Source: Bradysia coprophila
Lineage: Eukaryota; Arthropoda; Insecta; Diptera; Sciaridae
DNA length: 64,000 nucleotides
Assembly (NCBI RefSeq): GCF_014529535.1
Contig: NW_023503632.1
Location: 558,001 to 622,000 of the forward strand
Direction: 5' to 3'
Shown here: positions 43,254 to 54,603 of the stretch, in pieces
Layout: each line of letters starts with the position of its first letter
Numbering within the stretch: the first letter of the stretch is position 1
Position numbers and translations under genes: made by a program
Notes under the pieces: model-generated
What the model was told of the DNA's origin: nothing
Database searches by the model: none
The model's input: the letters and a program-made list of their open reading frames with translations, nothing else

Positions 43254-43779
43254 CCTCTTAACACACCTGTTTGTCAAGCGCATAATTACACATTTTGGGA
43301 GCATTTTCGTTCCACGTAAATATTTTTATGGGATTTTCCTCTCAACATATAATTGTGGTAGAAGGTGTAGAAGAGTTGTAATAACAAAAAATAAAAAGTT
43401 TACCAATTGGAGAAAATGCCAAAATAAAATGCAAAAAATGCAAACAAAAACAGACAAAAAAACGTTGATTCTATTAATATTAAAAAAATGAAAATTTACC
43501 ACCAACAAAATATTTGATGTTGCTATGCGTCTATGAATTAAAAACAAGATGAACAAAATATAACTAAAATTCAATAATTGTGCAATTTTTTTCGTATTTT
43601 AATGAAATATTTTTTTTGTCGTTGTTAAGTTACCTATATATGTAAAGACAAAATATTATAATGAAAAAGTTGAGAAAAAAAAACTTTGTTTGTGCCTTTT
43701 CTTCTGGAGACTTCCAGATGCAACAAACAACGTAAATCTCTTAGAATTTGTCGTCTAGAAAATGGAGCCTTTAAAGTGA

Positions 43780-43983
43780 TATCTTCCGCGTATTTTTCCT
43801 GTTTTTCATCAGTTTCTTAAGCCAATCTCTGGAAGCTTTCACTCAAAAATAATAGATATTAAATTGAGTAGACGAAACAAAATAATTTAACAAAATCAGG
43901 TTTGTACATACAACAGAAGCTATTGGCGAAAGAGTAAGTAAAACTACTTATTTTTCCACTTTTCCTATTTTCCCTCAACTCCC
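43780..43983. repeat. GAGGTGCGGGAAAAC MITE fragment, copy E
   Basis: Only one half: CCTGTTTTTCATCAGTTTCTT then ACTTTTCCTATTTTCCCTCA. The 43254-43779 interval before it has nothing recognisable. Confidence 0.6.
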
Positions 43984-44531
43984 ACTGAATTTATCTAAAC
44001 ATAAATTAGGTACATTTCGGTAAATTCGGTAAATATACCACGCAAAAATAGGCCATGAACTTGAATAGGCACTTAATATGCGATTATTGCCCCATACTAC
44101 AGCTACCGGTAAACAGCAGTTTTATCATAAAATTAGAAGAACAGAACAATTTGCAATAAGAAAACGTGGAATCCGAAAAATTGATGGTGACCGTCACGTG
44201 AAACAATAGAAACAATCGAATATTTCCAATCCACAACAGAAGTGAAAGACTAAATAAATATAGTTGGGAAGGTGGGTCTTAGTCCCATATTTTTATTCAA
44301 ATCCTTATCAACAAATACCAAACAAACTACCACTCGAAAACGAATCCTTTTCCACCTTGATATCCGTTCGACTGAAAGACTGCAAGAATGGCAATATTAT
44401 CAGGATAAGTGTTGCCATATTTTGGTGACCGTTTTGGGAGAACATGTGTTTTGGTGCTGTTTTGCTCACAGAATCTACGAATCGACCATTAAATTAATGG
44501 TGACATCCAGGAAACGAACAAAATTCATCAC

Positions 44532-45749
44532 CTACCTCCAAATGAACTCGTCTTGTTCGTCGACTGCGCACAGAAAGTTGAATCCAGCGGAATAAAATCT
44601 CAAGGAATCTCCGAACATGCAATAAGCCGATGATTGAATGTCTTGATACGTTACCTGCAAAGTCAATAGGTTTACCAGCTCTGATTCATCCTAAAAGACA
44701 TTTGATTGCATTACCTTCACCTTCCATTCACCTTCGGAGTTCTTCACCACAGCTCTATCCTGTCGCAAACCGAGATAAGTTATAAGTTGATTGTTCGGAT
44801 AGATTCCTCCATCCTCTGGATATGTAATTATTTCCGTTTCACCAGGAATTTTTTCCCTATAATGATGGGTAAACGTTGGCGGATTACTGATATCTGGACC
44901 GCATCCTCTGAACAACAAGGTAAACCTTGGCGTGGGATTGACAGGACCCCAATAGTCGAGAGTCGTAAAGGTAACTAAAATTAGCGGACCATTGAAATGT
45001 CTCGCTTTAAACCCTCCATGACGACTAAGGAAAAAATTCCCGAAATTATTGTAATGATGTCCTGATGGTCCTCCAAACGAATTCGACACTCACATATCAG
45101 AATCAGCATTTCCACTAATTTCACCATCCAAAGACAAACCGTAAATATGAATGTATTGGCTAGAAGACGAGAATGAATCCTCAAGCAGTCGAACCTCAAT
45201 TTTTGAGTTGATGTTGCTGCGGATCAACCACATACACCCGGTATTGTTGCCGTATCCGGTGTGATTATATCGAATGATACCAGAGTCTGCCACAATATTT
45301 CCTCCGCATGTTGTAGCTGGTACGTTGTAATTTCAGATGTATATCAATGTTCTACAGTCAGGTGTTACACTACCCCCTGAAGTAGTTGTAAAAGAAAACG
45401 GAGTCTGACAACACTGCAGTCGAAACAATACTCGTCTTTATGCTTTATGCAACTTATTTTACAGCTTCTTCAGGATTTTGGCTGAAAAGCTGAAGTAGTT
45501 GTGAAAAGTAGTAACAAAAAAACATATTTAGCCTACAATCTAGCCTTGACTGCAGTGTTGCCAGACTCTTTTTTTTACAACTACTTTTTACAATTACTTC
45601 AAGAGGCTAGTCTGACTCCGCAATTTCACAATTCTGGATTATGCTAGGCACTTACATTCAACAAAATCCGTACATATTTGAGCTGTTACAAGGTGGTACT
45701 GAAATACTATTGCCAGTACTAGGAACACAACAATTTCTGTAGCTGCCAT
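44532..45749 (-). CDS. Secreted CUB-domain protein
   Basis: An extracellular protein of unknown role. CUB folds bind proteins or carbohydrates. Exons 45656-45749, 45094-45316, 44715-45024 and 44532-44654 join to 249 residues. Seen: a signal peptide (FLVLAIVFQYHLVTA); CUB opening CGGNIVADSGIIRYN; a second cysteine in NNTGCMWLIRSN; aromatic-rich strands ending in FTLLFRGCG; then a tail with KVTYQDIQSSAYCMFG and a terminal FIWR. The intron at 45025-45093 was placed at GATAT|gtgagt...ccttag. Intron 1 (45317-45655) carries a repeat. The last exon is the least certain: a donor overlapping the stop (GGAG|gtaggt) could splice on. A minus-strand AATAAA lies at 44292-44297. Expression and partner are not suggested by the context. 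Confidence 0.75.
45370..45625. repeat. AAGTAGTTG family repeat in CUB gene intron 1
   Basis: CCTGAAGTAGTTGTAAAAG at the left and TTTTTACAATTACTTCA at the right, with CAGACTCTTTTTTTTACAAC. Closely like 14872-15090 in Su(z)12. Confidence 0.65.
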
Positions 45750-46688
45750 ATCGCTCTTAAACGTTTGGAGCACACTTTAGCTTCTGACATTGGGCTAGTC
45801 ATTTCTTACCTTTTATATACACACTATCTCCGCTCTATCGAATTGATTACCGAGAAATCATAACAATCAGAAAACCAAGTATTTATCATTACAGTTCCGC
45901 ATCGGAAGGGGTTTGGCGACATTATCTAATAATAATCTTTGTTGTTGACGATTTTGAATGAACCCAGTGCCTCATCATGCAACTTTATTGTCTTGTAGAA
46001 ATGTTATAAACATCTTTACAAAATGTGAGTGGGAAAATTCAGTAAATGTAAGTGAAATTGCATCTAAACTCGAGCCGAATCAACGCACTTCAAGCAAAAG
46101 TGTTTCGAGTGACAGCTGTCAAATAGAGACTGTTTTGTATGAACAAATTTTCTAAATATTTTAACAGTGGCAAAATTTGTTTGATACAGTGTCCCGTTTC
46201 AGTACTCTATTTAGTACTCATGCTTGAAGTGCTTTAGCCGAATACATTTTTGCATAATATCAATCCCGGGCACCCCATATCTGTGAAAAATTTATCGGAC
46301 TATAATGTGCATACATCACCCTATGTTTTACCGTGTTTGTTAATATTCCCGTAAGGCATTAAATCATACAGTTCGGATCTGCACCTTCTATCTACGGTTA
46401 TAATTCGTTTTTTAACGTTTCACTCTTAATTAAAATTACTGGGAAACCCAATACAATTGTTTGGCTGAGCTCGGGGTAGCCCCGCAGTCAACACGTTTTT
46501 CTGTTATCAGTTGCATTAACATTGCAAATTTCATGAAATAAACATGTACATAAACCAGACTGGTGACGCATAGATTCGCTCATTGTTCGGTGAATTTTTA
46601 TTATTTAAAAATTTTAAATCAAAATTGAGTAACTTCTTATTTATGTTTGCCAATCACGCGCATGATTACCGAATCTATTATCGAAGTG
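45750..46688. other. Gene-free spacer
   Basis: No gene recognised. A small GC hairpin, GGGGTAGCCCC, lies at about 46471-46481. Confidence 0.4.
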
Positions 46689-46777
46689 GCTATTGGCACT
46701 TGGGTGCGAATAGTCTATACGAAGGCTATTGGCACTTCGATGAAGGTTATTAACATAAACTACATCCACATACAGAC

Positions 46778-47540
46778 TGTAGATCCCTTTTACAAACTGT
46801 AACATTGCAGACTGTTGATCCCTTTTACAAACTGTTATATCCCTTTTACAAACTGTCATATTACATACTGTTGATCCCTTTTACAAACTGTGACATTTCA
46901 GACTGTTGATCTCTTTTACAAACTGTGACATTGCAGACTGTTGATCCCTTTTACAAACTTTGACATTACAGACTGTTGATCCCTTTTACAAACTGTCGTA
47001 TTACAGACTGTTGATTTCTTTTACAAACTGTGACATTGCAGACTGTTGATCCCTTTTACAAACTTTGACATTACAGACTGTTGCAGGGCCTATTATGTAG
47101 AATTAATTCGCAAAATTTGCAAAAATTCACAGAAATTCACTAAAATTTGCACAAATTTACGCTTCATTTTCAGCACATTTTGCAAGTCTTTGCGTTCTTT
47201 TGTCTGTTATAGTACAATTTAAAGTGAATAAAGCTATTAATTTGACTTTGAAGGTGTGTAGAAGTTATTTTTTGAAAAATTTTGCAAATTTGTGAAGAAT
47301 TTTGTGCGAATTTTTGCTAATTTAATTCTACATAATAGGCCCTGGACTGTTGATCCCTTTTACAAACTGTCATATTACAAACTGTTGATCACTTTTAAAA
47401 ACTGTCATCACTTTTACAAACTGTAACATTGAAGCCTGTTGATCCCTTTTACAAACGTTGACATTAGACACTGGTGAGGTAATCCCTTTTACAAACTGTG
47501 ACATTGCAGACTGTTGATCCCTTTTACAAACTGTCATATA
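46778..47540 (+). repeat. 35-bp tandem array
   Basis: Unit: GACTGTTGATCCCTTTTACA followed by AACTGTGACATTACA; ~14 copies counting both sides of the inserted MITE. Period 35 is measured from 46936 to 46971. Variants include shortened units near 46830 and 47390. Confidence 0.9.
47084..47344. mobile_element. hAT-like MITE inside the satellite
   Basis: CAGGGCCTATTATGTAGAATT and its complement bound 261 bp, flanked by a perfect 8 bp duplication GACTGTTG (47076-47083, 47345-47352). The duplicated bases are themselves part of the satellite unit, so the insertion came after amplification. Confidence 0.92.
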
Positions 47541-47765
47541 AACTAATTATACTTCAGTGCTTCGTATAGACTATTCGCACCCAAGTTACAATAGCCTTCG
47601 CACTCAAGTGCCAAGAGCCTTCTGGTAAACTATTCGCATTCAAGTGCCAATAGTCTTCATATATACTATTCGCACCCCAGTGCCAATAGCACGCGTACGT
47701 AAGACATGAACAGACAATATAAGAGGTGGCAGTGCTTAAAGAAGGATTAACAAAGGCAGTGCAGT

Positions 47766-48035
47766 CAGAGGCCGCAAAATTTTACCTTGATTTTGCTTCA
47801 GCTGTTTTTCAGGGTTTCAGGCTACAATCCAAACTATTCTTGTTTATGCGGGTGAAGCTGCTACACACATGCGCAATAATGGTATATTACGCCTAATCAC
47901 GTAAAGCACAGTTTGTACGTGACTCAAAATTTTTGATTTTGTCTCATCAAAATTCAAATTTTGAACGACGGATATAATGTATTACGATTGTTTGTGTGGA
48001 TCAGCTGAAGCAAATTCATGTTAAAATTTCACTGC
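47766..48035. mobile_element. hAT-like MITE, CAGAGGC family
   Basis: CAGAGGCCGCAAAATTTTAC with GCTTCAGCTGTTTTTC at the left; GATCAGCTGAAGCAAATTCA and AAATTTCACTGCC at the right. Followed by the phrase GATGTGAAAATTCAGCTTGT, also found after the relative at 61988. Confidence 0.65.
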
Positions 48036-48429
48036 CATAAGAACAATATATATAACTCACCACGATGTGAAAATTCAGCTTGTATTTCATTTTCACAGGT
48101 CTTCGCAAGTAATAGTATATTTCAACATACCCCAATACACACAAGATGTGCGTGCACGCGCGGGCGCAGCCCAAACGAAAACACACAACCGAGACTTTCC
48201 TTCTCGACCGTTTACTTTCCCTACCGACCGATTCATATCACAGCTCACCAATACACTCTCACGTATACAGAAAAATACCTTACGTAATTGCTTGGAGATT
48301 GTTATTTTGCCACGAGGTATTATAGCCCTTGCCTTCAGCAATTAAAGTCTCCATTATCTCCCCCTGAAGCACATCAGTTGTAGTTAGACCGGAAGTATTA
48401 GACATAACCAAGTGTAAATGCATTGTGTC

Positions 48430-48435
48430 TTTATT
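48430..48435 (-). terminator. Poly(A) signal of the cysteine-rich peptide gene
   Basis: AATAAA on the minus strand, ~100 bp past the stop codon. Confidence 0.6.
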
Positions 48436-48536
48436 CAAAGTGAAACATTTTTTAATTTCAAAACTTCACTTAGCAAAATAATTAAAATTAAATTTAGTTG
48501 AACGCTTAGAAATCTGGTTAGTTGATTAGTTGTAGA

Positions 48537-48827
48537 TTACCAAACCGCGCAATTGCCACTGCATGTGTGCTCTCTCCAATCACAGTCGCTATTGCTAGAA
48601 CATGATTTTCGCTGATTTGCTGGCTCTCTCCAAGTTCTTGTGTAACACCAAGCCGAACCACGTCGTCCACGAAAATCAGTTTCAATGAAATATGAACCAC
48701 GTCCTTGGTATACTTTTTTGCAGTACATCCAGCAGGAGCCTCCATGACAGCCGAAATATGCACTGTGTACGGTAGAAGCACAGAGTACGGCCATTGTAAA
48801 GCACAAAATTACTATTTTAAACTTCAT
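48537..48827 (-). CDS. Small secreted cysteine-rich peptide
   Basis: A 96-residue intronless gene. The signal peptide is clear (FKIVILCFTMAVLCASTVHS, ending about residue 22). The mature ~74 residues hold eight cysteines in the pattern C-x4-C-x3-C ... C ... C-x5-C-x6-C-x3-C, rich in Arg, Trp, Tyr and Gly. Eight cysteines suggest four disulfides and a stable extracellular peptide. The layout is like insect defence or other knottin-type peptides, but no named family was recognised; toxin-like or structural roles remain possible. TATA and initiator lie just upstream, as in strongly induced genes. Confidence 0.8.
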   Translation of the reverse strand: MKFKIVILCFTMAVLCASTVHSAYFGCHGGSCWMYCKKVYQGRGSYFIETDFRGRRGSAWCYTRTWREPANQRKSCSSNSDCDWREHTCSGNCAVW

Positions 48828-48843
48828 TTCTGTTAATTATTTT

Positions 48844-48882
48844 CAACTGAAATCAGTAGTGCTATTCGGAAGCATATTTATA
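48844..48882 (-). promoter_or_regulatory. TATA box and initiator of the cysteine-rich peptide gene
   Basis: TATAAATA at 48875-48882 and TCAGTTG at 48844-48850, about 32 bp apart, as in arthropod core promoters. Predicted 5' UTR is ~22 nt. Confidence 0.7.
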
Positions 48883-49642
48883 CTACTCAAATGCTGACCT
48901 AATCAATATTTTTTTTTGTTGATAGTTCATATATTGAAAGAAATTCAATTTGAATGAAAAATCCTGTTAAGAGTTTCCGAGCGTTCAGTTTAGACACCAA
49001 AAATTGATGAAAAATGGACTTTTTAGGAACATAAATCTGAGCCGGCAAAGCATTGAACTGAGCAAATCTCAATACTAAACAATGCAGTTCCAACAAAGTT
49101 AAACTTGGGGTCCGTATTTCTTGCTATTCCCTGAGGGTTTGCGTTACCTGCAGTATGGTTATATACCTTGATCAAAACGGAAATTCTTCTGTTATTCGTC
49201 ATTTCATTCATAGTTTAATAAATATATCCGATTTCGATATTCCATTTTCCATTTCATTGGTATGGATGATGCAGTAAGCGTGTTATTTGAATGAAATACA
49301 GTATTCGGTCGGTATGTGTCTAAACTGAAAGCTCGGAACCTCTTAATATCAGTTGAATAATTTTAAAATGCATATCTTTTATTTTTCATTTACCCCTTCT
49401 ATATTCGTCTTGTGATAACGTTTTGTCGATTTTCAATCACAAATTAACGAAATTCTAAACAGCAGATGACTGCAAATTCAATGACTATATCCGCGTAAAC
49501 AAACAAAAAAAAAATGTGCTGATTGTTATCAAAGCTCATAGCATCGGACGTTGTGTCGCAATGTCGCAACTTAACCTCCAGCTAAATGCGAATGCATACA
49601 ACTTGTTTTTAAGGTAACGTCTTTTACGTGTTACGGCATGTT
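48883..49642. other. Gene-free spacer
   Basis: No gene or repeat recognised. Confidence 0.4.
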
Positions 49643-49828
49643 TCATTTTCATTTACATTGCCTAATCACGTAAAGCATTGTACTTACGAGGTTCCAAGTT
49701 GTGTATTTGATAACAGGGGTGTTACAGCCCGACCCGAAGGGAGGGCTGTATTCCCCACTTGTCAAATAACAACTTGGAACCTCGTAAGTACAATACTTTA
49801 CGTGATTAGGCAATGTAAATGAAAATGA
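49643..49828. mobile_element. Perfect-arm palindromic MITE
   Basis: Arms contain TTTACATTGCCTAATCACGT and GAGGTTCCAAGTTG and are almost perfect complements. The apex carries CAGCCCGACCCGAAGGGAGGGCTG. A related TACGCCTAATCACGTAAAGC lies at 47890. Confidence 0.85.
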
Positions 49829-50214
49829 TTACTCGGAAGTAATACACTTTTCGCAATTCCAAACCATAATCATCACCTTTCCATGCATCCATTTAATGTC
49901 GTTTTGAAGGTATTTATTTCACTGTATTCCCGGACACAGTGCGATATAACGCAGTGCCAGTGACCAGAAATCGAACTCCCGAAAAAGTTACAAAAATCGA
50001 GGGTGTTACTATTACATAAAAGCGTACACTGTGGTCACTTCCACACAACAACTCTTTCTATACCAAACAACTTTGCCGAAGAAACCAAGTGTCCATCTTT
50101 CAAACCAACCGAGATAAACTCGAAATCATCACCGATCGCTGTACGTTGGAGTAGCTCCAAAATGGTCCACTTGGAGCGTTGTAGCTCACGACCGAGCTAC
50201 TCGATTTGCATAAA

Positions 50215-51345
50215 CTTTTTAGCCCCGTTCGAAGTACGAAGGGGCTTATAGGATTACGATGCCGTGTGTAATTGATGGAATTCGAAGCAGACGGTAAGGG
50301 CAAAGTGTTTGCCTATGTTCATAGATGACGAATCCGCAATAAAAATTTGGGCCGTCTGTCCGTCTGTCCGTCACGTCGATATCTTGAGTAAATCAAATCC
50401 GATTTCAACAATTTTTTTTCCCTGAAAGATAGTCAAAATAGTGAGGCTAAGTTCGAAGATGGGCATATTCGGGTCGGCCCTTCGTGAGTTAGGGCCACCT
50501 AAGTGATTTAAGGTCTTTTGGTGATATTTATGGCAAAATAAACGATGGAAATGTAAATGACACGGCAAATGATATGTATTGTCAATACCAATCCAGGAAA
50601 AAAAAGTTTTTTAAAATCGGGTGAGTGGACCGTGAGTTAGGGCCTTAGAAGTGAAAAGCTACTAGGGCCCTATGTGTATTTTACATAGAACTCAAGTAAA
50701 TTTAATCCGTTTTTCGTAATTTTTGTTTCATTTGGAAGGTAATCGAACGCCGAATAGAAAGTTGTTGAAAAAAAATTAAATTTGGGTCCTTGGACTAAGG
50801 CCACTACTAGCGCCCTAAGTGTATTTTACATTGAACTCGAGTAAATTTCATTCGTTTTTCGTAATTTTCGTGTCATTTGGAAGGTAATCAAAGGCCGAAT
50901 AGAATGTTGTTGAAAAAAAAATTAAATTTGGGTCCTTGGACTAAGGCCGTTACTAGGGCCCTATGTGTATTTTACATATAACTCGAGCAAATTTCATCCG
51001 TTTTTCGTAATTTGTGTTTCATTTGGAAGGTAATCAAAGGCCGAATAGAATGTTGTTGAAAAAAAATTAAATTTGGGTACTCGGACTAAGGCCGCTGCTA
51101 GGGCCCTATGTGTATTTTGAATATAACTCGAGCAAATTTCATCCGTTTTTCGTATTTTTTGTTTCATTTGGAAGGTAATCAAAGGCCGAATAGAATGTAG
51201 TTGAGAAAAAAAAAAAAAATTGGATCCTCGGACTGAGGCCGATACTAGGCCCTATGTGTATTTATACTAAATAAATTTAAATTTTAGGGCTATTTGAAAT
51301 TTTTGTTTTATTTGAAAGGAACGTCGTACGGGGCTTCGTAATTGC
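50215..51345. mobile_element. Element bounded by CCCGTTCGAAGTACGAAGGGG-type termini
   Basis: Left end TTAGCCCCGTTCGAAGTACG; right end ACGTCGTACGGGGCTTCGTA. Similar ends occur within 22557-24802. Internal TCCGTCTGTCCGTCACGTCG is followed by a tandem array. No protein. Confidence 0.6.
50655..51235 (+). repeat. ~145 bp tandem repeat, four copies
   Basis: CGAATAGAA recurs at 50751, 50896, 51042 and 51187 (145, 146, 145 bp). Each unit holds AGGGCCCTATGTGTATTTTA and CATTTGGAAGGTAATC. Copies are similar, so amplification is moderately recent. Confidence 0.88.
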
Positions 51346-51603
51346 GCTATGCGCAATTTCTAAGATGTACACATTTCATAATAATTTGACTTCAACTACG
51401 TTTACGGGTGCAATAGGTCTACGGTCAAAGTAGGGTGACAGACGCACTAGGGTCACGTACGCAATAGATATACGGGTTTGTACGGGGCTCAGTCGCAGCA
51501 GACGCTCCGACTGTTCTGATGGCTCGTTTTTCTTTGATTTGTACTGTCCATACCTTTTATTTGATGTATCGCACGCCTCTGTAGCATTTAAAACAACCGC
51601 TAC

Positions 51604-51921
51604 ACAATTGAGTTACAAACAATTTTTTTTTTTTATCGATGGAGAGCCTAATTATAATATTATATCTCGTATCATATGCAAAAAAAAGTTAAAACTTTTT
51701 TTATAAATCATTTTGAAAGTCACTAAAAACACGAAAATTCGAATCGAAATACAAAATTTTTTGATGACATACTGTATTTCTATTCGAATTTTCGTGTTTT
51801 TAGTGACTTTCAAAATGATTTATAAAAAAAGTTTTAACTTTTTTTGGCATATGATACGAGACAAAGTGTCTTGTAATTAGGTTCTCCATCGATAAAAAAA
51901 AAATGTTTGTAACTCAATTGT
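51604..51921. mobile_element. Foldback element with ATCGATGG arms
   Basis: ACAATTGAGTTACAAAC at the left mirrors the right end. The arms share TTTTTTATCGATGGAGA, CTCGTATCATATGC and AAAAACACGAAAATTCGAAT. Centre near 51762. Half of a copy is at 61480-61630; a diverged relative at 7884-8214. Confidence 0.85.
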
Positions 51922-53810
51922 AAACGCGTTGCCGTTCGGTGAGTAACCAACACTTTTTGAGCAGTACACTGGGAAGCGCAAAATATTTTTGAAAATGAGG
52001 CGACACTCGTCGATCCGTATGGTCAATACCTTTCGTTTGAGGTGTCACACGTGACTGTAAGTTGTGTTCTTGTACCCACGTTAGGTAAAACACATTTTTT
52101 ACCGCTGAAACAGCGAAACCAACGAATGTACCGAAAAAACTTTTTCCGGAAAAGTGTTTTCTCCACATTTTAAAAGGTTTTCTACCGAATCTGCAATCAA
52201 AATTTTTTCCAAATTTTCATCAATAAAAAGCGGACAGACAGACAAACAAACAGACAACTCATCGTTACAATTTGGTTATTTGTATGGAAACTTCCGGGAG
52301 CAATAGCTCCCAAGATATGGGTTTTTTCCAACTTTTGAAAATTCCATTCTTATTTTTGGGCCATTATTAGCCTATAACCAAAATTTCAGGAAAATCTATA
52401 GAAACGTTTAGGAGTTCCTGGATCCTGGAACTAAGTAACTAACTAACGTAGGCGATTTCAGTTATCTGACAAAACGAAATTTTGCTTATTTTCATACAAA
52501 CATCAATATTTCTAAGTTCAATATCTCGGCCAATTTTGGAGCTGCAGTAACGTGTGATAGCTCGTTGAACTCGTATGGATTCCTAGATTCCAGATATTCT
52601 AGTTTGGGGGTCGTTAGAGTTAAGGAAGAGAAGTCAAAAAGTTGCTGTAAATACGCTCCGCCGTCCTCAAAAAAATTTGTGTAAAACATTTTTGGTAGTG
52701 GACTTGCGTCACGCCCGCTAACTAACGTGCGGGCATGATATCTTTAATGCAACTGTGCGTCTGAACGTACACCCACCCAATTTTCATTTTACAATGCACT
52801 TAAATGAGTTCAAACAGTTAATTAAATGAAATTTGTCGTCAAAACAGCTTCATTAAGAGGCATAATTGTTCCTCCTCAGACACACTCCAACATGATTCTT
52901 CTTAACAATTGATACTTGCTCCATCCAACGATCACAACTCAAAACAACTAGGAAATTCGGAAAAGCGTAATAATTTAAATTTGAACACACAAAATTTTGA
53001 CTAAAATATGTAGATTTTCTGTTACTTATTTACTGAAATCAACTTCTACAATGTATGCATTGGTAATCAGCGTATAATAAAGGCTGAAATCGTTTAAATT
53101 ATCAAAAATTTATTTTATTATTTAGATCAAAAATTTGGCTGCCCATATGTCCCCTTTACTGAAAGTAGCATTTTAATCGAAATGACATCATTTTTGAAAT
53201 CATTTTTCGGAAATGATTCGATTTCGCTTGACGCCATTTTATTATATTTTGATAATGCTTAAACCTATTGCAGTTTGTTTTTTAACATTTGTGAAATTTA
53301 AAGATTTATTTTAAAAATTTGTGACCGCAATTCTAACCGAATCAGTGGCAGCTTTTCATATAATACGCTCTTGTGTTGTGATATTTTTGGTGTTGTCAGG
53401 AAAGTGAGCAGTTTTGTGAAAATTTTAGCTCAAAACAGAGATACTTTAATTTCATTATTTTATCAAAATTTTATTAATTTCTGGAAAATGTAAGACCGCA
53501 ATTCCAACGGCGAAAGTCCATATTACCTTTCTGAAGCATATTCGAATCATTTTATATGACTTCCTAAGAGATACATCGACAGTTTTCGGGTCGTTTTTTC
53601 GGGTTTTGTGGTAGGAAAAAGTGCCGATGCCTCTTAAGATAAAATTTATGAACTCTCCGTTTGTATTCTGTTGGATACTTTAAAACGTAGAGCTGTATTT
53701 CATCTTAAAGTTGGTTGTCGACGTTATTTAGCTTTTCTGGCTGGCTTTTCAGTATTGAAATAGGATTAAAATTATCCTAACCGAATGAATGAAATTGCGA
53801 ATTGACTAAT
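51922..53810. other. Repeat-rich intergenic region
   Basis: No gene. GACAGACAGACAAACAAACA at 52234-52253 and the phrase GGACTTGCGTCACGCCCGCT at 52701 (also the MITE terminus at 53811-54176) suggest decayed relatives of the neighbouring elements. Confidence 0.45.
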
Positions 53811-54176
53811 CCGCCAAAAAACCCTAAAGGGTGAAAATGTGACGCAAGTCCTTGTTTCTACTTACAAAATTACTGGTGCTGGAAAATACTGGCGAAAACT
53901 GGCGTTGGAAATTTTAACGATATATCTATATTTAGCGCTGGAAACGAAATAGCCCAGGGGCGCCAGAAGAATAAACCCAGCCCTGTTCCTAACAATAATT
54001 TCCTCAATATCTGCCACTTGTGACGCAATTTTTTTCTAAAATGTTCTTTCTTAAATTTGATAAAACAATTTTTGCGTTGAGGCTCAGAATACGTCACCCT
54101 CAGCGATATCAGTTATTTTGTAACTAGAAACAAGGACTTGCGTCACACTTTCACCCTTTAGGGTTTTTTTGGCGGA
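53811..54176. mobile_element. MITE with CCGCCAAAAAACCCTAAAGG ends
   Basis: Left and right ends are inverted over ~60 bp (GTGACGCAAGTCCTTGTTTC). The core CCCTAAAGGG is itself palindromic. The same GACTTGCGTCAC occurs at 52703 and 55067. Confidence 0.82.
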
Positions 54177-54603
54177 TATTTTTTTTTGTAAGTTTAGGGG
54201 TAAGGGTCACTAGCTTTCCAAGCATATCATGTCCACAACAGCTCAAATCCAACACAAAATCACATTGAAGTTGGGAAGTGCCAGGGGAATCATCTTTCAT
54301 ACGAAAATTTAGGAACCATCGTTATCATCAAGTTGTGTGCAAAGTTTTTCTCAAAAAAGCAAATGAAAGGTTGAGAAAACCATAATAATTTCACCAGAGT
54401 CTTTCGATTATGCGCTAAACGCTGCCATTTTGTTCCACGAAACAATATGAATGCAGGCGTTAAATATCTTCGTAATCAGTAGAACGGCTCTGATGGGAAG
54501 TTTCTTTAAAAGAACGTTGCGAACACCATCTAGTCCAGGAGCCTTGAACGGTTTCAGCTTCTTCAGAAGAATTTTTAACTTATAATGTATACGTAGAAAC
54601 TAT

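Larger units (their letters stand above)
46689..47690. mobile_element. Inverted-repeat element expanded by a 35-bp satellite
   Basis: GCTATTGGCACTTGGGTGCG at 46689 returns inverted at 47666-47690 (CGCACCCCAGTGCCAATAGC). Extra inverted CTATTCGCAC / GTGCCAATAG units repeat near the right end (47570-47690). Between the ends lies the tandem array. Probably a MITE whose centre amplified. Confidence 0.7.

Noticed and set aside
44308-44379. Fifth exon of the CUB gene (splice from GGAG|GTAGGT)
   Set aside because: A plausible acceptor and nearby AATAAA exist, but the phase gives a basic, unlikely tail; kept only as an alternative.
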